The notes under the pieces: generated by a model
What the model was told of the DNA's origin: nothing
The model's input: the letters and a program-made list of their open reading frames with translations, nothing else
Database searches by the model: none
Part shown: positions 1 to 5,474 of the stretch, piece after piece
Layout of the letters: each line of letters begins with the position of its first letter
Position numbering within the stretch: position 1 is the stretch's first letter
DNA from: an uncultured Halomicronema sp.
Lineage (GTDB): Bacteria > Cyanobacteriota > Cyanobacteriia > Phormidesmidales > Phormidesmidaceae
Direction: 5' to 3'
NCBI GenBank assembly: GCA_937897665.1
Contig: CALCPB010001026.1
Coordinates: 1-5,740, forward strand
DNA length: 5,740 bases
Made by a program: the position numbers and the translations under genes

Positions 1-17
1 CCCCAATCTGCAATCCC

Positions 18-34
18 ACTAATGACTGATTAGT
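18..34. promoter_or_regulatory. 17-bp inverted repeat upstream of first cupin gene (possible operator)
   Basis: ACTAAT-GACTG-ATTAGT: two perfect 6-bp arms around a 5-bp spacer, ending 67 bp before the first cupin start codon. The size and AT-rich arms fit a dimeric regulator site, but no T-run follows, so it does not look like a terminator. No convincing -35/-10 pair could be placed beside it. That it is an operator is inference. Confidence 0.3.
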
Positions 35-101
35 ATCAGGGGTATTCCGAAGGACTGGGCGCGATCGCTGCAGAAGAAGACATCGCAAATCTGAAGCAAA
101 C

Positions 102-422
102 ATGAGACTAACAATTGCCAATGCTTTGCAAGAGCTGGAAGGTCACGATCAGCCGTTTAAAGAACTTTTCAATCATGGCTCCCTCAGTGTCGAAATCTAC
201 AAACCTGAGAAGGTTGATTTGCAAGAGCCGCACAGCCGCGACGAACTCTATGTGGTCATCTCAGGGTCGGGCTATTTTGTGAATGGCGACTCCAGAGAGG
301 CCTTTGAAGCGGGTGAGATGCTGTTTGTGCCGGCGGGTGTGGTTCACCGGTTCGAATCGTTTACAGATGATTTTGCGACTTGGGTCATGTTCTATGGGCC
401 TGAGGGCGGTGAACTTACCTAA
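102..422 (+). CDS. small single-domain cupin protein
   Basis: This is a 106-residue protein with one cupin beta-barrel, a fold that usually binds a metal or small ligand in the cytoplasm. Cupin motif 1 is at about residues 42-56, with PHSRDELY followed by the usual VxxGxG; His44 and Glu48 are likely metal ligands, but the second His of the classic HxH is replaced by Arg46. Motif 2 is at about 71-82, with Gly71, Pro77, Gly79 and His82. The length fits a minimal Cupin_2-type protein. The ATG start has only a weak GAAG upstream, which is common in cyanobacteria. No signal peptide or membrane segment is visible. The second cupin follows after 83 bp on the same strand, so co-transcription is likely. 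The reaction, if any, is unknown: such proteins can be enzymes, ligand sensors or storage-like binders. The fold call is secure; the function is not. Confidence 0.85.
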   Translation: MRLTIANALQELEGHDQPFKELFNHGSLSVEIYKPEKVDLQEPHSRDELYVVISGSGYFVNGDSREAFEAGEMLFVPAGVVHRFESFTDDFATWVMFYGPEGGELT

Positions 423-458
423 CCAGCCGCCATGGATATTTGTGTAAGTCACCTTAAA

Positions 459-473
459 CGATTGGCCCAATCG
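459..473. promoter_or_regulatory. 15-bp perfect palindrome between the two cupin genes
   Basis: CGATTGGCCCAATCG is a perfect dyad around the C at 466. It lies 37 bp after the first cupin stop and 32 bp before the second start. As RNA it could form a 6-bp stem with a GCC loop; as DNA it could bind a dimeric protein. There is no U-tract after it, so it is unlikely to be an intrinsic terminator. The function is inferred only. Confidence 0.3.
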
Positions 474-505
474 ACAAGCACTCTGCACCGGTAGGACTCT
501 GAAAG

Positions 506-988
506 ATGGATCAATACATCATCACTCGTGAAGAAATTGCCGCCTACGAAGGCGTTGCCAAGACTCATTTTCTCAATGAGAATGCCCAACGCCTCAACAA
601 ATCGCTGGGGGATTTAACTGGGCTGACGGGCATCGGCTTTCACATTATTGAGGTGGCCCCCGGTCATGATTCAACGGAGTTCCACAAGCATTATCACGAA
701 GACGAATGTGTCTACATTCTGGACGGAGAAGCCGAGGCGACGATTGGTGATGCTAAGTATCCGGTTAAGAGCGGTGATTTCATTGGCTATCGTGCCGGAG
801 GCGAACCGCATCAACTCAGAAATACGGGTAGCGGCATCCTCAGATGTATTGTGGTGGGCCAGCGATTAGCGCACGATGTGGGTGATTATCCCCGCCAGCA
901 AAAGCGGATATATCGGCATCAGGGCATGCAGTGGAACCTGGTCGATCTGGATCATATTTCTGAGCCTGAAGCGGGCAGAAAGGTGTAA
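506..988 (+). CDS. cupin domain protein, COG3837-like
   Basis: This is a 160-residue cytoplasmic cupin protein, distinct in sequence from the upstream cupin. An N-terminal arm of about 40 residues leads into the barrel. Motif 1 is at about 60-74, with HKHYHEDE giving His60, His62 and Glu67 as likely metal ligands and the YILDG strand after them. Motif 2 is at about 90-106, with Gly90, His102 and Asn106. A tail after residue 120 (DVGDYP, then KRIYRHQGMQWNLVDLDH) resembles the C-terminal extension of the uncharacterised COG3837 cupin family, recognised from memory. The ATG start is supported by TAGGA at 492-496, 9 nt upstream, a better ribosome site than that of its neighbour. All metal-binding positions are intact, so it is probably functional. 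The substrate is unknown; a sugar or aromatic-acid ligand would fit the fold but is not shown. Confidence 0.88.
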   Translation: MDQYIITREEIAAYEGVAKTHFLNENAQRLNKSLGDLTGLTGIGFHIIEVAPGHDSTEFHKHYHEDECVYILDGEAEATIGDAKYPVKSGDFIGYRAGGEPHQLRNTGSGILRCIVVGQRLAHDVGDYPRQQKRIYRHQGMQWNLVDLDHISEPEAGRKV

Positions 989-1012
989 TTCTCCTCGGTA
1001 ATGGATGAGTAA

Positions 1013-1108
1013 AAGCAGTTGGTGGAAGAGAGCGATCTCTACAGCGATCGCCCAATTTTGGCAACCGTTCCCAATCACCCTGACGACCTCGTCAAACGCT
1101 ACTGGTAG
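1013..1108 (+). pseudogene. short protein-like reading frame, possible gene remnant or microprotein
   Basis: In the same frame as the preceding cupin, after two stops (986-988 and 1010-1012), an open stretch of 31 codons ends at TAG 1106-1108. Its translation includes EESDLYSDRP and ends NHPDDLVKRYW. The amino-acid mix looks like a real protein end, and about two-thirds of third positions are G or C, as in nearby genes. Only TTG 1019 or GTG 1022 could start it, and neither has a ribosome site. It could be the tail of a decayed gene, a microprotein, or chance. It overlaps the two dyads at 1081-1110. I do not recognise the family. Confidence 0.2.
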
Positions 1109-1110
1109 CG
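1081..1110. repeat. two adjacent 14-bp perfect dyads
   Basis: TGACGA-CC-TCGTCA (1081-1094) and CGCTAC-TG-GTAGCG (1097-1110) are both perfect 6-2-6 inverted repeats, separated by 2 bp. The arm sequences differ, so they are not copies of one another. They could fold as two short consecutive hairpins in the transcript, 93 nt after the second cupin stop. No T-run follows, so they are not a standard intrinsic terminator. They may mark transcript 3'-end processing or a protein site; this is inference. Confidence 0.3.
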
Positions 1111-1218
1111 GTGCTGCTGTGATTCATGCCCTTGATGCAGTGCCTTGCCCTGATTATCTGTCATCTGTTTAGCTCGGATCTCGTGAGGATATCGCTGATT
1201 TCTAATCTTATGAGAGTG

Positions 1219-1246
1219 TTCGAAACCCAAAAACCCTTGTTATACT
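1219..1246 (+). promoter_or_regulatory. extended -10 promoter for the membrane protein gene
   Basis: TGTTATACT at 1238-1246 matches the extended -10 form TGnTATAAT at all but one base. A weak -35 candidate, TTCGAA at 1219-1224, lies 16 bp upstream, as expected for an extended -10 promoter of the main sigma factor. Transcription would begin near 1253 and leave a leader of about 65 nt before ATG 1319. The site is predicted by pattern only. Confidence 0.5.
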
Positions 1247-1318
1247 TCGATGCCATAGCTAGGGCTATTGGGTCTATTGAGATAACTGTCAGTCAAGCTT
1301 TGAGCATTGCCTAGGGTT

Positions 1319-3253
1319 ATGACTTCTACCTCTTCATTTGCTGCGTTAGATCGATTTGTTGCTGCCTTAGAAAATCGCATTCAATCGGCGATCGCTCAAA
1401 CCCTGCCTGAAGCGGCTCCCACGATTCGCTGCCGATTTCAGCAGGGGCGCTTGTTGGTCTTGTCTGAAGATATCGTGGCGGCGGCGACGGCGACGGAGCG
1501 AGATGAGCGATTCAAAGCGCTGGCGTTGGCGATGAGCACCGGGCTGACCGAAAGTGAACTGCCCGAAGACTTTTTGGACGACACGGGCGAGTTGCCCGTG
1601 AGGCTCTATCTCAGAAAGCGCGGTACTGCCAGCCCGTATGCGGCTCGCAGTTGGAGCTGGCAACCGGTTGACGTCACGGCGGATTTGCTGGATGCGGCGG
1701 GTGATCCAGTTCTCGATAGCAGCGAGCCGGCAATGGAAGGCACCGCTGGAGCATTGGTCTTACTGTCTCGTGATGCTGAACCGGCAACCGCTGAACCAGG
1801 GCCGGAGATGACAACGACCGAGGACGCCCCAGTCCCGCCCGCTGAGACGCTCCCCGAGGCTGACACGGGGCCTTTTTGGCAGAGCTGGCAAGCCCGATTG
1901 GCATCAGAGCCCTGGCAAGCCCGCTGGCAGCAACTGACCACCCATTGGCAAGCCTTACCCTGGCGCTCTGTAGGCGGTTTAGTGGTGGCCGGAGTCGCTG
2001 TAGGAGCGGTGACCTATGGGGTAAGTCGGCCTTGTCTTGTGGGCGGTTGTGAGCGCCGTCAAACTGCTAGTGACCTGAGTCTGGCGTCGGTTGAGCAGCT
2101 GCAAGGTCGGCCCACGCCGGATGAAGTCACTAGCGCTCACAAAGACTTGCAAAAGGCGATTCGACTGGTGTCGGCGATTCCACCCTGGTCGTCACACTAC
2201 GATGCAGCCCAGGCTGATCTGCTGCGCTACCGCACTCAGCTGGCTGATTTGGAATGGATTCTGGCTGCTCAGCGCGATGCCACCGAAGCGTCAGAAAAGA
2301 GCCAAGACCCGCCCCATCCCGTACCGCTTTGGGTCGAAGTTCATCTGCTGTGGCAGAAGGCGGTTACCCATCTTGATCGCGTGCCGGATGACAGTCCACT
2401 TGCAGCGTTTGCCCAAACCAAGCAGCGAGAATATGAAGCCAACTATCAGGCGATTGGCGATCGCCTCGCGGTTGAAGAGCAAGCCGAAGCTAATTTGAAT
2501 GAAGCGCTGCAGGCGGCGCAATTGGCAACCGCTCAAACTGAGACGGCGACCACCCTGACCGAGTGGTTGGTGGCTCAGCGGGCGTGGAACCAGGCGACCC
2601 AAGCACTGAGCAATATTCCTCAGGGCACGCTGGCCTATCAAGAAGCGCGATCGCTGCTGTCAGACTACCGCAGTCAGATGGTGCAAACTCGCACCCGCGT
2701 CACCTTTGAGCAGGCCGGTGAACGCGCCTATCAGGACGCGTTAGCGGATGCGGCTCAGGCGCAAGCGGCGGAACGCAACGACCAGTGGACTCAGGCCGTC
2801 AGTCACTGGAGCGAAGCCTTTGCGCAGATGCGTCAGGTGCCGAAAAACACGCTGCGCTATGCCGAAGCGCAGGGTCAGCTTGCCACTTACCAAGCCTCGC
2901 TCAAGCAGGCCCAAACGAAGCTCAGGCAGGCGGTGGCGTTGCAAACCATTGATGATGATTTGGCGAATCTCTGTCCAGTGACGGCAGGTATCTGCACCTA
3001 CACCTATGGCCGTCAAGGCATTGAACTCACGCTCCGAGAACCCTACGACAGCGCCATTCGCCAGTCGATTTCGCCGCCCTCGACTCAGGGTCGGCTTTCA
3101 CGTAACGATGCTGTAATTGCTGAAACCCATGAACTGGTGCAAAACATCATGCAGTTAGGGAATCAGGTGCAGCTGCCGATCGCGGTCTATGACGGTAATC
3201 GCCAGTTCATTGCCCGTTATAAGCCCGAATTCGGCGGCTTTTCGAGAAATTAA
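1319..3253 (+). CDS. single-pass membrane protein with helical repeats, function unknown
   Basis: This is a 644-residue protein. Residues 1-115 form a globular N-terminal region. Residues 135-185 are Pro/Glu/Thr/Ala-rich and probably disordered. Residues 187-215 hold six Trp, including three WQA units. One membrane segment lies at about 217-235, followed at once by RPCLVGGC (Cys239, Cys244). Residues 270-535 are Ala/Gln/Glu-rich helices with four imperfect repeats, marked by IP or VP at 287, 355, 433 and 507. In the last three a Trp lies exactly ten residues before that pair (345, 423, 497), and a Tyr or Ala with a following helix comes after it. The C-terminal domain (545-644) has Cys552 and Cys559 and ends around LPIAVYD. 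Repeats of this kind recall lineage-specific cyanobacterial membrane proteins, from memory only. ATG 1319 is preferred to in-frame TTG 1307 because it sits just behind the promoter leader; neither has a clear ribosome site. Orientation in the membrane is unclear because flanking charges are balanced. A scaffold or envelope role is possible but not shown. Confidence 0.85.
   Translation: MTSTSSFAALDRFVAALENRIQSAIAQTLPEAAPTIRCRFQQGRLLVLSEDIVAAATATERDERFKALALAMSTGLTESELPEDFLDDTGELPVRLYLRKRGTASPYAARSWSWQPVDVTADLLDAAGDPVLDSSEPAMEGTAGALVLLSRDAEPATAEPGPEMTTTEDAPVPPAETLPEADTGPFWQSWQARLASEPWQARWQQLTTHWQALPWRSVGGLVVAGVAVGAVTYGVSRPCLVGGCERRQTASDLSLASVEQLQGRPTPDEVTSAHKDLQKAIRLVSAIPPWSSHYDAAQADLLRYRTQLADLEWILAAQRDATEASEKSQDPPHPVPLWVEVHLLWQKAVTHLDRVPDDSPLAAFAQTKQREYEANYQAIGDRLAVEEQAEANLNEALQAAQLATAQTETATTLTEWLVAQRAWNQATQALSNIPQGTLAYQEARSLLSDYRSQMVQTRTRVTFEQAGERAYQDALADAAQAQAAERNDQWTQAVSHWSEAFAQMRQVPKNTLRYAEAQGQLATYQASLKQAQTKLRQAVALQTIDDDLANLCPVTAGICTYTYGRQGIELTLREPYDSAIRQSISPPSTQGRLSRNDAVIAETHELVQNIMQLGNQVQLPIAVYDGNRQFIARYKPEFGGFSRN
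1885..1954 (+). repeat. in-frame Trp-Gln-Ala direct repeats
   Basis: CTGGCAAGCCCG occurs exactly at 1885-1896 and 1912-1923, and the core TGGCAAGCC again at 1946-1954. The spacings are 27 and 33 bp, so all are in frame and encode WQA(R/L), 9 and 11 residues apart, just before the membrane segment. Identical codons suggest recent duplication, although selection for the WQA peptide is also possible. Confidence 0.6.
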
Positions 3254-3645
3254 AGGGCCAGACCCGAGGCTGGTCAGGTTCGAGCCCGTCTCTGTGGAGA
3301 GTCTTCCAAAGTCAAAAATATTCCATCTGAAGACCCCGGTTTCTGGGAATCGGTTAACAGGCGGCTCCAGCAAGTTTTTTATAGAAACCGACGTCTTGGA
3401 CACGTTATTTCTTGGCATACTCTTAGCGCAACGCGATGTTTAGGACCAATGCTCTAAAACCAGGCTACAGATCTGGCTCCCTTGCCTCTCGGCTCCCCTG
3501 CATTGCCAAGATTGCATCAGGAGTCCGATCACTGAGAACTGGTATAAGCAACTCCCTCGATCGCCTGGCAGGGTTTGTCTATGTCGTATGGGGCACTAAC
3601 GTCGGCTTATCCTCTGGCCCAATGAATTGCTTCAACCCAGCTGAT
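3254..3645. other. 392-bp gap between convergent genes, no supported gene
   Basis: Open frames here are short or overlap the neighbours and have no recognisable product. Visible structure: a 6-bp stem with one G-U pair, GGCCAG/CTGGTC (3256-3261 and 3270-3275), 2 nt after the membrane protein stop and without a U-tract; an 8-bp perfect inverted repeat, CGGTTTCT (3337-3344) and AGAAACCG (3383-3390); and a run of six T at 3375-3380. A weak stem CTGGG/TCCAG (3343-3347, 3366-3370) precedes that T-run by 4 nt and could be a poor rightward terminator. No good terminator for the GH3 gene on the minus strand was found. Confidence 0.4.
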
Positions 3646-5316
3646 TTACCTTGGCAGGGCGGCTTCGCAGTAGCTCGATGTCAGTGGGTGCGGTTGGGCA
3701 TCGGGACACAGCACTCGCCACTTATATTGCACATCGCGTCCGCTCGTGGCGATCGCGGCCCGTTTTACCGCATCGGCCCAGCCGGGCTGCAGGCGATGTA
3801 GGCAAAGTGGCTGCAGGCGTTGCGATGCGCGTTTTTGAGCGTACTCGCTATTCAGCTGTTGTAACGCCTGATCCAATGCGGGCAGCAGAGTGTGTTGAAT
3901 CCAGCGATCGCCCCGTGAGTCGGCCCATTCCACATAAATGTGATAGTTCATCTCAGATAGGTTCGGTACCCACTGATACTGTCCGATAGTCAAGTCAAAC
4001 TGACGTTGCACCTGCGCCATCGCCAGCAAAATTTGGTTGACGTGAAGCTTTTCGCCGGTCAGGTTGCTCATATCTTTGCCCTTGCGCACAAAGGCGAGGA
4101 GCGGTGCGCGGTGATAGAAACCCGTGACTTCCACAATGTCGTTGATGTGATAGCGATACAGACCGCCTGGCGTCGTGAGGAGAATGTGATAGCGCTGACC
4201 GATCTCTAGTTCGTGACTGAGATACACCGGCGGATGCTGCTGTTCCATCGCGTCTTCGGGGATGAATTCGCAAAAGTTTAGCGTCAGGTCGAGTACGCCG
4301 CTCGGCGTGTGGTCAGCGATCGGCAGAGTCACCCTGGCCTCACTGGCCAGGTAGCCCAAATCGCGGAGCGGCACGGCACCATAGGCTGAGGTCAATCGCG
4401 GTGTTTGGCTGCCCACACTCCCGCCAGTCCAGCAGCCGATCAGTTGCAGCTGGGGCCAGCAATCTTGGGGGTGCAAATGGCCGGTGGTGGTCACCAGGCG
4501 TTCTAGCGTTTTGGCGCGTTGGGGCTGCGGGTGTAAGTCAGCCTGGAGCGATCGCCGCGTGGCTGGTAACCAGTCAGCAGCAGCCAGGCCCAACGTGCCG
4601 TCGTGAATCGCCCGAATCAAACTTTCGTGATGCTCATCTATCACGGCGGCAAGTCGCAGCAGCGTGCTGGGGTTGGGGGTGCCCATAAAAGAGACATCGC
4701 GGGCCAGCGCAAAGCGGGCGATCGCCCAATAGCGTTGATCATAGTCCGGAATTTCAAAGACCGGATAGGGTACCGCGTAGGCCCGGCGTACCAGCCTTGG
4801 CATCTGCTGGTAAATACGCCCTGATAGACTGCCGTAGGGAATGCCGCCTGGCGTGTGGCCCTCTACTGCGGCGCTCACAACGCCTACCAGAGAGCGACTG
4901 AGGCAGCGCGGATGGTGGGTCAGCAGCCGAGAGAGCCATTGCCGCATCAGGGCAGAATTGCGCGCTTCGGAGACCGCCGTGACGGGTAGATATTTGGGCT
5001 GCCCGGTGGTGCCGCTGGTCAGCGTAAACATCGTGACCGGATCGCTCACCAGTACGTTGGCCTCACCCTGCATCATCCGCTGCACATAGGGCCGTAGCGC
5101 TTCGTAATCACGGCAGGGCACGGCTCGTTGATAGTCGGTAGGGGTTTTAATCTGGTCAAAACCATGGCCTTGGCCAAAAGCCGTAGTTCGATGGCGCGTC
5201 AGTAATGCTTGCAGACAGTCCTGTTGCGCTCGTTCGGGGTTGCGGGCAGCCGCATCAAAGCGGTTCGCTAGCGCCTGCCCGCGCCAGCGAATCGTCATCG
5301 GAATTAAAGGTGACAT
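3646..5316 (-). CDS. GH3-family acyl-adenylating enzyme (GH3 auxin-responsive promoter family)
   Basis: This is a 556-residue soluble enzyme of the GH3 family, which belongs to the ANL adenylate-forming group. Plant members use ATP to activate a carboxylic acid such as indole-acetate or jasmonate and join it to an amino acid. The start of the body is typical (ALLTRHRTTAFGQ). Motif 1, the ATP/AMP loop, is TLTSGTTGQPK at 98-108. Motif 2 is YLASEA at 322-327. Motif 3 is YRYHINDIVEV at 387-397 with Asp393 kept, followed by RKGKDMSNLTGEKL at 411-424, the hinge to the C-terminal domain. The last segment contains VQYKW (529-533). All core motifs are intact and the length is normal. ATG 5316 is chosen because the family body begins there. 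A TTG at 5436 would add 40 residues that look non-coding and include a hairpin. ATG 5298 is an alternative; none has a clear ribosome site. The enolase-superfamily gene lies 158 bp upstream on the same strand. The substrate of bacterial GH3 enzymes is generally unknown, and nothing here shows auxin as the substrate. Confidence 0.9.
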   Translation of the reverse strand: MSPLIPMTIRWRGQALANRFDAAARNPERAQQDCLQALLTRHRTTAFGQGHGFDQIKTPTDYQRAVPCRDYEALRPYVQRMMQGEANVLVSDPVTMFTLTSGTTGQPKYLPVTAVSEARNSALMRQWLSRLLTHHPRCLSRSLVGVVSAAVEGHTPGGIPYGSLSGRIYQQMPRLVRRAYAVPYPVFEIPDYDQRYWAIARFALARDVSFMGTPNPSTLLRLAAVIDEHHESLIRAIHDGTLGLAAADWLPATRRSLQADLHPQPQRAKTLERLVTTTGHLHPQDCWPQLQLIGCWTGGSVGSQTPRLTSAYGAVPLRDLGYLASEARVTLPIADHTPSGVLDLTLNFCEFIPEDAMEQQHPPVYLSHELEIGQRYHILLTTPGGLYRYHINDIVEVTGFYHRAPLLAFVRKGKDMSNLTGEKLHVNQILLAMAQVQRQFDLTIGQYQWVPNLSEMNYHIYVEWADSRGDRWIQHTLLPALDQALQQLNSEYAQKRASQRLQPLCLHRLQPGWADAVKRAAIATSGRDVQYKWRVLCPDAQPHPLTSSYCEAALPR

Positions 5317-5325
5317 GAATGAGAA

Positions 5326-5341
5326 CCGGCTCAAAAGCCGG
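5326..5341 (-). promoter_or_regulatory. hairpin in the GH3 leader, just before the start codon
   Basis: CCGGCT-CAAA-AGCCGG on the plus strand is a perfect 6-bp GC-rich stem with a 4-nt loop. In the GH3 transcript it would end 9 nt before ATG 5316, so it would occupy or border the ribosome footprint. No U-tract follows. It could limit translation or serve as a protein site; this is inferred from position only. Confidence 0.35.
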
Positions 5342-5474
5342 GGCGTCAAAACTGTTTTGGGGAAAATATTTGAGTCATGAGCAACGGGAAAGGAGGCTGA
5401 CTTCTCCAACCTGAGGGGTGACCCCACCAAGGGCAACTCGGTACGGTGATTGAATGAGCCACTCAGGGAGTCGA

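Noticed and set aside
1126..1314. 62-codon plus-strand open frame before the membrane protein gene
   Set aside because: It contains the promoter for the next gene, has no ribosome site, and its translation resembles no family; probably chance.
1307..1318. Upstream TTG start for the membrane protein
   Set aside because: It adds only four residues, and ATG 1319 is the better start; no ribosome site favours the TTG.
3277..3287. GGTTCGAGCCC, resembling a tRNA T-arm
   Set aside because: The flanking bases do not form the T stem beyond two pairs, and the upstream sequence is the end of a coding gene with no cloverleaf.
3189..3443. 84-codon plus-strand frame over the membrane protein end
   Set aside because: Its first part overlaps a real gene in another frame and the rest has no recognisable protein character.
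3436..3801. 121-codon plus-strand frame
   Set aside because: Its right part is antisense to the GH3 C-terminus and the left part has no family resemblance.
4401..4688. 95-codon plus-strand frame and other frames opposite GH3
   Set aside because: Antisense shadows of the strongly supported GH3 gene.
3646..5316. GH3 gene as an auxin conjugase of the IaaL type
   Set aside because: The motifs are those of GH3, and substrate choice cannot be read from sequence; no auxin-related gene is nearby.
5415..5425. GGGG-TGA-CCCC as a terminator of the enolase-superfamily gene
   Set aside because: Only a 4-bp stem with a 3-nt loop and no T-run after it on the minus strand.
5317..5436. 40-residue N-terminal extension of GH3 from TTG 5436
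   Set aside because: GH3 similarity begins at about ATG 5316; the extension has no family features and contains a hairpin typical of a leader.
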